DNA of 45,638 nt from Diplocloster agilis (lineage in GTDB: Bacteria > Bacillota > Clostridia > Lachnospirales > Lachnospiraceae), in the NCBI RefSeq assembly GCF_019042275.1, contig NZ_JAHQCW010000047.1, positions 1-45,638 of the forward strand. Direction: 5' to 3'. This document shows positions 25,814-34,557 of the stretch, one piece after another. The notes beneath the pieces were generated by a model, which did not search any database, had not been told where the DNA came from, and saw only the letters and a program-made list of their open reading frames with translations. Made by a program: the position numbers and the translations under genes. Position 1 is the first letter of the stretch. Each line of letters starts with the position of its first letter.

Positions 25814-28512
25814 TGAACATCTTCCATAAAGTTGCCCTGCAGGGTCTGAAAAAGAACCGTACGCGAACGGTTGTAACCGTGATCGGGGTCATTTTGTCCG
25901 CCGCCATGATTACGGCCGTGGCCACCTTTGGCGTTTCTCTGCTGGATTATATGACAAAGGGCGCGGCCCAAAAATACGGCGACTGGCAAGCGGCGTTTTT
26001 GAACGTTGATTCCTCCTTTGTCCGGGAGCAGCTGCTCAATAAAGAAGTGAAAAATACGGTCACCTTTGAAAATATCGGTTATGCCGCTCTTGACGGCGCA
26101 GAGAATCCGAATAAGCCTTATCTTTTCATAGCCGGCTTCCAGCCGGAAACTTTTGATGCTCTGCCCATCCACCTGCTCTCAGGCCGGCTTCCGGAAAACA
26201 GCGGCGAGATCCTGGTCTCCGGAAAAGTTGCATCAAACGGCGGTGTATCCTATGCGGTAGGCGATACGCTTACTCTTACTGTGGGAGCCCGCATGAAGGG
26301 AAATGAGAAACTCGGTCAAAGTGATCCGTACACAGCCGGGGACGAAACGCTCCTGCCGGAAGAGAAGAGGACTTACAGGGTAGTCGGTATCTGCCAGACA
26401 CCTGCTTTTGAAAAAGACTCCTCCCCTGGTTACACTTTGATTACCGGGGCCGATCCATCGGACAGGGCGGATAGTCTTAGTTTATTTGTCACCCTGAAAA
26501 ATCCGCGCCAGGTTCATTCGTATGTCGATGCCGGGAAGGGACGCCATTCTTATATCCTGAATAATGATGTTCTGCGGTTTATGGGATTATCGGACGATCC
26601 GTCCGACCGGTTGTTCAACGGACTTTTGTATACCGTGGGCGGGATTGTGATAGCCATTATTATGATAGGCTCCATCTTTTTGATATATAATTCCTTCAGC
26701 ATCTCCCTGAACGAACGCACGCGGCAGATCGGGATTCTTTCCTCTGTAGGCGCCACCGCAAAGCAGCTGCGAGCTTCGGTACTCTTTGAGGGCCTGTGTA
26801 TCGGAGCGGTTGGCATCCCGCTCGGCGTTCTGGCCGGCATAGGCAGTATCGGGCTTGTCATAATTGTGGTCGCCAAGAATTTTGGGAACCTTCTCTACGC
26901 CGACGTCCCCTTAACCTTACACATATCCGTTCTCGCTATCGCCGGGGCGGCGGCCGTCAGTATCGTTACGATTTTGATTTCCGCCTATATCCCGGCGAAA
27001 AAGGCGGCCGGCACGCCGGTGATGGAATGTATCCGGCAGACGAACGAAGTGAAATTGGGAGCCAAAGCCGTGAAAACCTCAAAGCTGTCGCAGCGTATTT
27101 ACGGTCTGGAGGGCACCCTGGCGCTAAAGAATTTTAAACGAAACAGGAAGCGATATCGCAGCATTGTACTGTCCCTTGTTTTAAGCATCGTTTTGTTTAT
27201 ATCAACCAGCGCTTTTGTAATGGAATTGAAAAAAGCATCCGAACAGACAAAGGTGGTTACCAGCTACGACATCGGCTTTGGCTCACAGGATATGGACGAC
27301 GGGGAAATGCTGCAGCTTTATGACAAGCTGAAAAACACCGATGGGGTTTATGAAAGCTCCTATCAGTCCTATATCGAGTATTCTTGCATTGTTCCCGCAG
27401 GCAGACTCACAGAAGATTTCCGGGAATCCGCCGGAGGGGATTCATCGGATGGGATTGCGTCGAATGGAATTTCAACGGATGGGATTTTGCCCAGTGAGAT
27501 TGCGTCGGGCGGGATTTCATCGAGTGGGATTTCATCGGGCGGTCTTACGACGGATGATTCGGTAGCTCTGTCATTGGGAATCCAGTTTCTGGATGACGGC
27601 ACTTATCGGAACATATTAGACAGCCTGGGCTTGCCTCTGGATGAATATACCGGGCAGAATGGGAAATTGATCGCCGTTGCCAAAATGAAGGACGACGGCA
27701 GCCAGGCAGAGAAGGTGGAACAGCTTCGTGATCTGTTCACAGATTCAACAATGGATCTGACCATCTTCCCCCAAACAGACAATGCTTCTGAAATGGAAAC
27801 AGGACAAAACGTCGGAATTACCTTAGTCGATATCGTGCCTCCGGATACGCCCCCGATGACAGGAACCGTCCAGCAGAAGCCATATGATTTCCAAGCGCTG
27901 GCCCCCTGGTCGCTTAAAGATAAGCTTGCTCCCTCCGGGCTCACTGAAGACGTCAGGGTCAAGGGCCTGACTTTTCAGTCCCACAATCCCTCCAAGTCGG
28001 CGGCGGAAATGAAAACCGTGATTCAGGGCGCCGGGATCACCTCCGCCTATATCCTGCTGAATACGTCTGAGATGCTGGAGGAGAGCCGAAATTATATCTT
28101 CATTGCCAATGTGTTCGCTTATACCTTTATTATAATGATTTCCCTGATCGCGGCAGCCAATGTGTTCAATACGATCTCCACCAATATCAAGCTGCGCCGG
28201 CAGGAGCTGGCCATGCTTCGCTCTGTGGGAATGTCCGACCGGGATTTCAACAAAATGATGCGTTTCGAGTGTGTATTCTATGGTATGAGAGCTTTGCTTT
28301 TCGGGCTTCCTCTGGCAGTCGTGTCTTCCTGGCTCATTCACAGAGGGATGTTCGCAGCCGGGGCGGAGGGCATTGATTTTACACTGCCGTGGGTCAGTAT
28401 CGGGATCAGCGTATGCAGTGTGCTTCTCGTCATATTTGTCACCATGATGTATGCCGTCAGCAAGATCAAAAAAGAAAATATTATAGACGCGCTGCGGGAT
28501 GACATGACCTGA
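25813..28512 (+). CDS. FtsX-like ABC permease, large, with low-complexity extracellular insertion
   Basis: An 899-residue membrane protein with about eight helices in two 1+3 sets: one at about 18-45, three at about 275-395, one near 445-470, and three at about 755-890. Two extracellular domains lie between (about 50-270 and 475-750). The FtsX segments (YNSFSISLNERTRQIGILSS and RRQELAMLRSVGMSD) recur in both halves, showing internal duplication. This topology differs from the ten-helix BceB, so it is a related but distinct exporter or mechanotransmission permease. Residues 542-581 are eight copies of a five-residue Gly-Ile/Ser repeat coded by 15-bp units. The stop lies 11 bases from the convergent sbcC end. 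Confidence 0.9.
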   Translation: MNIFHKVALQGLKKNRTRTVVTVIGVILSAAMITAVATFGVSLLDYMTKGAAQKYGDWQAAFLNVDSSFVREQLLNKEVKNTVTFENIGYAALDGAENPNKPYLFIAGFQPETFDALPIHLLSGRLPENSGEILVSGKVASNGGVSYAVGDTLTLTVGARMKGNEKLGQSDPYTAGDETLLPEEKRTYRVVGICQTPAFEKDSSPGYTLITGADPSDRADSLSLFVTLKNPRQVHSYVDAGKGRHSYILNNDVLRFMGLSDDPSDRLFNGLLYTVGGIVIAIIMIGSIFLIYNSFSISLNERTRQIGILSSVGATAKQLRASVLFEGLCIGAVGIPLGVLAGIGSIGLVIIVVAKNFGNLLYADVPLTLHISVLAIAGAAAVSIVTILISAYIPAKKAAGTPVMECIRQTNEVKLGAKAVKTSKLSQRIYGLEGTLALKNFKRNRKRYRSIVLSLVLSIVLFISTSAFVMELKKASEQTKVVTSYDIGFGSQDMDDGEMLQLYDKLKNTDGVYESSYQSYIEYSCIVPAGRLTEDFRESAGGDSSDGIASNGISTDGILPSEIASGGISSSGISSGGLTTDDSVALSLGIQFLDDGTYRNILDSLGLPLDEYTGQNGKLIAVAKMKDDGSQAEKVEQLRDLFTDSTMDLTIFPQTDNASEMETGQNVGITLVDIVPPDTPPMTGTVQQKPYDFQALAPWSLKDKLAPSGLTEDVRVKGLTFQSHNPSKSAAEMKTVIQGAGITSAYILLNTSEMLEESRNYIFIANVFAYTFIIMISLIAAANVFNTISTNIKLRRQELAMLRSVGMSDRDFNKMMRFECVFYGMRALLFGLPLAVVSSWLIHRGMFAAGAEGIDFTLPWVSIGISVCSVLLVIFVTMMYAVSKIKKENIIDALRDDMT
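27436..27555 (+). repeat. eight 15-bp tandem units inside the permease gene
   Basis: Units such as GGGATTTCATCGAGT keep the frame and encode GDSSD, GIASN, GISTD, GILPS, EIASG, GISSS, GISSG and GLTTD in order. They lie in the second extracellular domain. In-frame minisatellites of this kind can change copy number between strains. Confidence 0.85.
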
Positions 28513-28523
28513 TACACATTCCG

Positions 28524-31121
28524 TCAGGTCCTGATGTGGCTTCCCGCCGGCGTCCGCACCACCTCGATCTGGTTATCCAGCCGCTCCTTCAGTTCTCCCA
28601 CATGGGAAATAATTCCGATTAGCCGGTCTCCTTCCACCAGGGACATCAGGGTGCGCACCGCCTGGTCAAGCGCCTCGGAATCCAGCGATCCGAAGCCCTC
28701 ATCCACGAACAGTGTCTCGATCTCGATTCCGCCCATGTGGTTCTGGATCACATCCGTGGTCCCCAGGGCCAGAGATAAGGCAGCCTGGAAAGCCTCACCG
28801 CCTGACAGGGTCCGCACCGGCCGGTATTTACCCGTATGGGCGTCGAAGACCATCAGTTCCAGACTGTCATGTCCATGGGCGGCCCGGTCGATCCTGGACA
28901 GCTCATAGCGCCCGGTGGTCATATCCCGCAGCCGGAAGTTCGCGGCATAGAGCACCTGGTCAAAATAGCTGCCGCTGACGTAATCCTCGAACAGAAGCTT
29001 TAAATGGTTCTTCCCGTCCCCTCTGGTCACCTGGGCCAGATCACTGACTTTTCCGAACAGGTCGTTTTTCTGATCCCACTCGCCCAGTTTTTCACCCAGA
29101 GACAGGCTGGCCCGCCGGTTGCCCTCCAGCCTGGCGGCCAGCGTTTCCTTTTCTTTGGACAGTTTTTGTTTTTCCCTGCGTTTTTCCTCCAGAGCCTTGG
29201 ACAGCTCCGTCAGATCTTTGATCTCTTTTCCCTTCGTTTCCCGCTCCAGGCGTTTCTGATTCTCCTGGGCCAGATGCAGCTGCTGCTCATAGCTTCGGAT
29301 CTCACGGTCGAGAGCGCCGGCCGTCTTCTCATCCAGGAAGCTGAAACGGTAGCTGTCCGGGTTCTCATAGCCCTGCCGGCTCAGGATCTTAAGGAACTCC
29401 TTCCTGGCCTGTTCCAGGTTTTTCATCGCTTCGGGAAGTTCCTCCTCCATATGTTCCAGAATGGTCCGCTGCCCCTCCGTCTTCAGCTGGCTGGCCCGCA
29501 GTGCCTTTTGTAGTTTTTCCAGATCCCGGATCTGATGCGAGATGTCTTTTCGAAGGGCGGGGACATCCTGATCGGCGGCCACTTTTGCCAGAATCAGATG
29601 CTGCTCTACCGTAAGTTTCGTACGGTCCCTCTCCCCTTTCAGGCCGGCCGCGTCCTGCTGCACCGCCGCCAGCTGGTCTTTGATATCCTGATGTTCCTGT
29701 TTCAGGCGCTTCAGGGTCTCCTCATCAGGAACCTCCTTCGTCACCCGCGCTTTCTTCGGATGTTCCGTAGAACCGCACAGCGGACAGGGCTCCCCGTCCT
29801 TTAACTCCTGAGCGGCCAGTCCGATGGCAGCCCTGCGGTAAGCCCGGTCCTTCTCCTCGTACCGCTTGCGCTTTCTCTCCTCCTGCGCTTCCAGCCGGAG
29901 ATATTCTTTCTGCTTCTGGGACAGCTTCTGCTCCGTCTGCCGAAGCTGCTTCTGCTGCTCTTCCAGCAGGCTTATATGGGTTAGACGTTCCTGACACTCT
30001 GTCAGATAGGAAGCCAGATGCTCCTCCCCCTCCGGCAGTAACTTCTGTTTCTCCAGTTCGAGAGCCTGCGCCTCCTGACTGATCCGAGCCCAGCTTTCTC
30101 TAGCTTTCCCTAACTTTTCTTCCGCCTCTTTTTGCTGCTGTTCCGCCTTCTCATACGCCACCTCATAAGGCCTGACCAGACGGGCCCTGCCTGCGGATGA
30201 AAGTCTTTCCTTCTTCTGCTCTGTCTCTTCCTGGCGACTTTGCAGGCAGCTAAGCTCCTCTTTTACCTGGGAAAGCTGTGCGAAGAGCTGATTCGTCTGC
30301 CGGGCCCTGGTATATTCCGCCACCATGGCGTTTTCTTCCTTTTCCAGCCGTTCCCACCGCTCCTTTTGAACCCGTCTGAACTCCCGGTCGTCCCGGATCA
30401 GCTCCTGGAGAATCCGGCTCAATTCCTGATAATTCCGGTTCTCAGACCGGTAAGCCGTAAGCCAGTCTTCCCTGTCCGTCACCACGGCCGAGAGCGCTTC
30501 GTCGATCTTATTGATCAGTTCGGTCATCTGCTCCTTCAACCGGCGTTCCCTGTCCCGCAGGCTGAATTTTAACTGCTGGTATATGTTCAGATCAAATATT
30601 TTGCTCAGAATCTTCCGGCGTTCTTTCGGCTCCGCCACCAAAAGCTGTGTGTATTCTCCCTGGGCCAGCATGGAGATCTGTTTAAACTGGCCGTAATCCA
30701 GGCCCAGTAACTCTTCCACCTTCGCCTTCACATCCAGCAGACGGTCGTACTCTTTTCCGTCCGGCATCGTCAGCAGGACCGTGGGCTTTGCCAGAAGCAT
30801 CCCGCTTCCCTTCCGTTTCGGCCGTTCATATTCCGGGGTCCGCCGGATCCGGTATTTTTCCCCCTTATGCAAAAAGGTAAGTTCCACGTAAGTATCTGTC
30901 TCCGGCTGGGCAAAATCGCTGCGCAGCTGCCGGGTCTCCCGGATGCTGCCGCTCACATTCCCATACAAGGCGAACGTAATCGCGTCAAAGATCGTGGTCT
31001 TCCCGGCTCCGGTGGGACCAGAGATCAAAAACAGCCCTTTGCGCGCCACATTGTCAAATTCTATCACTTCCCGGTCCTTATAGGGGCCCCAGGCGCTGAT
31101 GGTCAGATTCACCGGTTTCAT
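28524..31121 (-). CDS. sbcC: exonuclease subunit SbcC
   Basis: The SMC-like ATPase subunit of the SbcCD nuclease, which processes DNA hairpins and protein-blocked ends. The 865-residue protein has Walker A GPTGAGKTT (about 35-43), two long coiled-coil arms, a zinc-hook CPLCG near residue 445, the ABC signature LSGGEAFQAALSLALG and Walker B LFVDEGFGSLD. It is shorter than E. coli SbcC (about 1050) through shorter coils. The start overlaps the sbcD stop by four bases (ATGA type). SbcCD is notable here because the window holds several long perfect palindromes, its known DNA substrate class. Confidence 0.95.
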   Translation of the reverse strand: MKPVNLTISAWGPYKDREVIEFDNVARKGLFLISGPTGAGKTTIFDAITFALYGNVSGSIRETRQLRSDFAQPETDTYVELTFLHKGEKYRIRRTPEYERPKRKGSGMLLAKPTVLLTMPDGKEYDRLLDVKAKVEELLGLDYGQFKQISMLAQGEYTQLLVAEPKERRKILSKIFDLNIYQQLKFSLRDRERRLKEQMTELINKIDEALSAVVTDREDWLTAYRSENRNYQELSRILQELIRDDREFRRVQKERWERLEKEENAMVAEYTRARQTNQLFAQLSQVKEELSCLQSRQEETEQKKERLSSAGRARLVRPYEVAYEKAEQQQKEAEEKLGKARESWARISQEAQALELEKQKLLPEGEEHLASYLTECQERLTHISLLEEQQKQLRQTEQKLSQKQKEYLRLEAQEERKRKRYEEKDRAYRRAAIGLAAQELKDGEPCPLCGSTEHPKKARVTKEVPDEETLKRLKQEHQDIKDQLAAVQQDAAGLKGERDRTKLTVEQHLILAKVAADQDVPALRKDISHQIRDLEKLQKALRASQLKTEGQRTILEHMEEELPEAMKNLEQARKEFLKILSRQGYENPDSYRFSFLDEKTAGALDREIRSYEQQLHLAQENQKRLERETKGKEIKDLTELSKALEEKRREKQKLSKEKETLAARLEGNRRASLSLGEKLGEWDQKNDLFGKVSDLAQVTRGDGKNHLKLLFEDYVSGSYFDQVLYAANFRLRDMTTGRYELSRIDRAAHGHDSLELMVFDAHTGKYRPVRTLSGGEAFQAALSLALGTTDVIQNHMGGIEIETLFVDEGFGSLDSEALDQAVRTLMSLVEGDRLIGIISHVGELKERLDNQIEVVRTPAGSHIRT

Positions 31122-32269
31122 AGGCAGTCCCTCCCCAGCGAATCACAGATGACTTCCGTCAGGATCTGCCGCCGCTCCTCATCCAGTTCCTCGTCCGTCA
31201 CATATTGATAAAAGTCGGAATACAGCTCCAGAACAGACTTGTCCGGCTTCTCGATCTCCTGCAGTTTCAGCTTGTCCGTATCCCGGTAATGCCGTTCCAC
31301 CACGACCTGCAGGACGTTGGGATACACGGTACGAAGCCTTCCGATCGGATCGTCCAGCTCGTCCTTGTCCGTCAGCACCGCGCGGATAAAATCATCCGTC
31401 CCTTCGCCCTGGTAATCCGCATCGGCCAGGAGCAGCTTCAGTTCACCGCGCAGAATCCGCATCTCACGCAGCGGTTTTAACGGGACCTTTGTCACCAGAA
31501 CTTCTCCTTTTTTCCCCAGCTCCACCAGATTCACGCTTTTCTCCTGCATCGTCTCGGAAAAAGAGTATTTTAACGGAGTTCCGGCGTAATAGACCGGCCG
31601 CTCTTTGATCTGCTGGGGCTTATGGATATGTCCCAATGCCGTATAGTCAAAGCCGGCAAAGGCCGAAGCTTCCACCTGGTCCAGCCCTCCCACCACAACC
31701 CGGGTCTCCGAGTCGGAAAGTTCCGGCTCACTGCCCGCGTCGGTCACAAAATAATGGGTGACCAGTACATTTCTGGCAGCGGAATCTATCGGAAGCCGGC
31801 CGATGATTTTTTGAACCCCCTCATCGCAGCTTTTGATCTCTTCTTTCAGATACAGCTTCATATCCCCAGGCTTCATAAAGGGCAGCAAAAAGAAAGCCAC
31901 TTCTCCGAAATCATCAGAAAAAGTGACTTTCCGAATTTCTTTTTCACAGACCCCCGAAAGATGCAGACCCTGCCGCTTCAGGATATTCCCTGCAAAGCTT
32001 AAACGCTCCGGTGAGTCATGATTGCCGCTGACCGCCAGCACGCAGATTCCCTGCTCAATCAGGTCTGTCAAAAATTCATCCAGAACCGTCACCGCCTCCG
32101 CTGTGGGAATGGAACGGTCATAGATGTCTCCGGCCAGCACCACGGCATCCACCTTCTCCCTGGCCGCCAGCCCGGCGATCTGACCGAGTATGTACCGCTG
32201 GTCCTGCAGCAAGTCACATTCATGCAACACCTTCCCGATATGCAGATCCCCCGTATGAATAAATTTCAT
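31118..32269 (-). CDS. sbcD: exonuclease subunit SbcD
   Basis: The Mre11-like nuclease subunit partnered with SbcC. The 383-residue protein has the five phosphoesterase motifs: HTGDLHIGK (4-12), LAGDIYDRSIP, SGNHDSPERL, VTHYFV and GHIHKP, all with metal-binding residues present. The start is ATG 32269, four bases after GGAGG supplied by a repeated hairpin/ribosome-site cassette (32271-32299). A longer reading beginning at 32302 would pass through that cassette and is not favoured. Confidence 0.95.
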   Translation of the reverse strand: MKFIHTGDLHIGKVLHECDLLQDQRYILGQIAGLAAREKVDAVVLAGDIYDRSIPTAEAVTVLDEFLTDLIEQGICVLAVSGNHDSPERLSFAGNILKRQGLHLSGVCEKEIRKVTFSDDFGEVAFFLLPFMKPGDMKLYLKEEIKSCDEGVQKIIGRLPIDSAARNVLVTHYFVTDAGSEPELSDSETRVVVGGLDQVEASAFAGFDYTALGHIHKPQQIKERPVYYAGTPLKYSFSETMQEKSVNLVELGKKGEVLVTKVPLKPLREMRILRGELKLLLADADYQGEGTDDFIRAVLTDKDELDDPIGRLRTVYPNVLQVVVERHYRDTDKLKLQEIEKPDKSVLELYSDFYQYVTDEELDEERRQILTEVICDSLGRDCL

Positions 32270-32270
32270 A

Positions 32271-32299
32271 TTTCCTCCAGTGCCGCATTTACTGCGGCT
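32271..32299 (-). repeat. hairpin plus ribosome-site cassette, copy 1 (before sbcD)
   Basis: Minus strand: AGCCGCA-GTAAA-TGCGGC forms a small stem-loop, then ACTGGAGGAAA gives the ribosome site for sbcD. The same unit occurs at 32322-32348, 33448-33470 and 36748-36775. Confidence 0.85.
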
Positions 32300-32321
32300 C
32301 AATTCAGGTATGGTGTAACCA

Positions 32322-32348
32322 TTTCCTCCAGTGCCGCATTTACGCAGC
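32322..32348 (-). repeat. hairpin plus ribosome-site cassette, copy 2
   Basis: Minus strand: GCTGC-GTAAAT-GCGGC, then ACTGGAGGAAATGG. It begins a few bases after the stop codon of the small acidic protein gene. The ribosome site is followed by an ATG (32322) that opens only seven codons before TGA at 32299, where copy 1 starts. Copies 1 and 2 look like a tandem duplication. Confidence 0.8.
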
Positions 32349-32352
32349 TTTA

Positions 32353-32616
32353 TTACCCTTCTACCACCAGATACTTTCCATTCGGCAGGGAGAATACTTC
32401 CGATGCGTCTTCCAGGTCGTCATCGCTCATACCTTCAATATCCATACCATTTTCATCAAAATATTCCCGGACGTCACTGAGTGAATCCAGTACCACTGCC
32501 ATACAGTCTTCCAGGAAAGCTTCCGCCTCCTCAAGCGTCTCTGCAACCGGTTCATCAAACAGCTGCGACTGCTTCCTTAAAAATGTAGCCAAACACTCAT
32601 CATCATACTCGTACAT
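32353..32616 (-). CDS. small acidic protein of unknown function
   Basis: An 87-residue, strongly acidic protein (EEAEAFLEDCMAVVLD, MSDDDLEDASEVF). It has no membrane segment or signal peptide. The start is ATG 32616, eight bases after AGGAGGG; the GTG at 32625 is too close to the same ribosome site. It sits 13 bases after a HAD phosphatase gene and before sbcD on the same strand, so it is part of that operon. No family is recognised. Confidence 0.8.
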   Translation of the reverse strand: MYEYDDECLATFLRKQSQLFDEPVAETLEEAEAFLEDCMAVVLDSLSDVREYFDENGMDIEGMSDDDLEDASEVFSLPNGKYLVVEG

Positions 32617-32629
32617 AAGACACACCCTC

Positions 32630-33445
32630 CTACTTATTTTCGTTTTTCATTGTATTAATTAATTCTTTGAGAACTTTGATTACGCCTCCGTCAGGACCGG
32701 CCTGGGCCACGTGCCTGGCAACTTCTTTCACACTGCTTCCGGCATTGGCCACCGCATAGCTCTCACCTGCCTGCTTCAGCATCCCGATGTCGTTGCCGTT
32801 GTCCCCGAAAGCCATGGTCTCCTCACGGGAGATCCCCAGCACCTTCTGGATATCGGCCACCGCATGGCCTTTGTCCACGGATTTGTCCATGAAGTCGATC
32901 CAGTATTTTCCGGAAACCACCACCTGCAGATCCTTCTGCCAGTGCGGGATCAGCAGATCGTCCCGGATCTGCCGGCTAATTCCATTCTTCTGGAACACCG
33001 ATACCTTCACAAAATCCGCATCCGCCTTAAGTACGTCATCCACCATATAGACGTTATTCTTATAGCCCTTCGTAAGCACATCATAAAAATAATCGTTCTG
33101 ATAATCCAGATATATGCCTTCCGGCGCAGAAGTAGAATACTGACAATCATCTCTGGCCTTCAGCGTTCGCAAAAGATCTTCAAACACGGACCGCCGGATC
33201 GGCTTTCTGGAAATTTCCACACCCCTGCACACCACATACGCGCCATTTTGCGCGATAAATATCATCTCGTCCTTAACCGGCTCAAACACCCGGTAAATAC
33301 TGTCATATTCCCGTCCGCTGGCCGCCGCAAACACGATTCCCAGCTTTTTCATCTCCAGCACCAGATCATAGATCTCTTCGCTGACCTGATCGGTCCCTTC
33401 TGTCGTCAGTGTCCCGTCGATGTCCGTAACTACCAATTTAATCAT
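32630..33445 (-). CDS. Cof-type HAD phosphatase
   Basis: A 271-residue hydrolase of the HAD superfamily, Cof/IIB branch, usually active on sugar phosphates or nucleotide-type phosphates. Motif I DIDGTL is at residues 8-13 with both aspartates. The cap domain is at about 85-195. A Lys before the last motif and GDNGNDIGML near 215 supply motifs III and IV. The substrate cannot be assigned. It is the second of two similar HAD genes in tandem (the other at 33466-34257), probably an old duplication. The ribosome site comes from cassette copy 3. Confidence 0.92.
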   Translation of the reverse strand: MIKLVVTDIDGTLTTEGTDQVSEEIYDLVLEMKKLGIVFAAASGREYDSIYRVFEPVKDEMIFIAQNGAYVVCRGVEISRKPIRRSVFEDLLRTLKARDDCQYSTSAPEGIYLDYQNDYFYDVLTKGYKNNVYMVDDVLKADADFVKVSVFQKNGISRQIRDDLLIPHWQKDLQVVVSGKYWIDFMDKSVDKGHAVADIQKVLGISREETMAFGDNGNDIGMLKQAGESYAVANAGSSVKEVARHVAQAGPDGGVIKVLKELINTMKNENK

Positions 33446-33447
33446 AT

Positions 33448-33470
33448 TTTCCTCCAGTGCCGCATTTACT
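33448..33470 (-). repeat. ribosome-site cassette, copy 3 (between the HAD genes)
   Basis: Minus strand AGTAAATGCGGCACTGGAGGAAA matches the right arm and ribosome site of the other copies; the left arm is lost (CTGTGG). The TAA stop codon of the upstream HAD gene (33466-33468) lies inside the repeat. Confidence 0.8.
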
Positions 33471-34257
33471 CCACAGGAAGTTTCCCGTCCAGCAGATCCC
33501 GCAGCGTCTTTTCCACCAGGCCTGTCCGGAAGCGGCAGACTTTTTTCACACTTTCCTTAGCATTGTCCATAGCATAACTATAAAATACATTCTCCAACAT
33601 TTCAATATCATTTTCATTGTCTCCGAAAGCCATGGCTTCCCCGGGGCTGACCCGGAAATGTTCCAGCAGCGTATCCATTGCCGGTCCTTTCCCTGCGTCC
33701 AGAGACATCATATCCAGCCAGGCATGTCCTGCGGTAACCACCTTGACCCGGCCCTCAAAGCGCTCCCGGAAATAGCTTTCGCACCGGTCCACGCCTCCCT
33801 TTTCATAGACTGAAATCTTTAAATATTCTTCCTCTACTCCCATGATATCATTCACCACAGTGACATTATTTCCCACCACATATTTCATATGGTCCACATA
33901 ATCATGGATCTTCGGCTGAAGATAACAGGTTTTTACTCCCGACAGCAGAATCTCACACTGATCCCGCTCCTGAATGGCCGTCAGGATCTCACGGCCCAGG
34001 TTCCTGTCTATGGTTTTTCTGGAAAGCACCTGATCCTGATAGAGCACCAATGCCCCGTTTTCCGCGATGTAGGCGATCTCATCCGCCACCGGTGCAAATA
34101 ATCTTTTTAAATTTGGATATTGTCTGCCGCTGGCCGCAACGAACACAATACCCGCTTTCTTCAGTTCTCTGATCAGGTCAAAAACTTCCGGATTCAGCTT
34201 CTGGCTGCCGTTTAACAACAGAGTGCCGTCCAGATCGCTGGCTACTAATCTTATCAT
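33466..34257 (-). CDS. Cof-type HAD phosphatase
   Basis: A 263-residue HAD-superfamily phosphatase, IIB cap type. Motif I DLDGTL is at 8-13 and motif IV GDNENDIEML near 213, with cap domain between. The overall pattern parallels the downstream HAD protein (SGRQYPNLKRLFAPVADE here, SGREYDSIYRVFEPVKDE there), supporting tandem duplication. It is the first visible gene of the minus-strand operon HAD, HAD, acidic protein, sbcD, sbcC. TATAAT-like sequence lies about 45 bases upstream, but without a clear -35. The substrate is unknown. Confidence 0.92.
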   Translation of the reverse strand: MIRLVASDLDGTLLLNGSQKLNPEVFDLIRELKKAGIVFVAASGRQYPNLKRLFAPVADEIAYIAENGALVLYQDQVLSRKTIDRNLGREILTAIQERDQCEILLSGVKTCYLQPKIHDYVDHMKYVVGNNVTVVNDIMGVEEEYLKISVYEKGGVDRCESYFRERFEGRVKVVTAGHAWLDMMSLDAGKGPAMDTLLEHFRVSPGEAMAFGDNENDIEMLENVFYSYAMDNAKESVKKVCRFRTGLVEKTLRDLLDGKLPVE

Positions 34258-34381
34258 TTCAATTTACTCCTAACATTTAAACATCGGGATACATTCTCAT
34301 TATAAACGTGGGCCGTGATCCCGCCCGGCTGATTCTCATGACTGTATTGCAGTCTACGTTATGTATAGTGCAGACTTCACA

Positions 34382-34399
34382 CAGACTATATATAGTCTG
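34382..34399. repeat. 18-bp perfect palindrome in a gene-free AT-rich gap
   Basis: CAGACTATATATAGTCTG is perfectly self-complementary. Nearby, ACTTGAA-AAA-TTCAAGT (about 34419-34435) forms a second small hairpin on the 3' side of the zeta-like gene and could weakly terminate it. The gap 34258-34557 holds no gene; the palindrome may be a protein site. Confidence 0.6.
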
Positions 34400-34557
34400 C
34401 TGCTAAAACTGAATAGGATACTTGAAAAATTCAAGTACCCTATATATATTTGTTTAAAAGTACTCAAAAGGCTCTGTCTCGTCTGATGATTTCGCTTCGG
34501 ATACCATAGCAATTTATAGTTACCAGCTAGCCTTATTCGCAAAAAACTGATTTGGAT

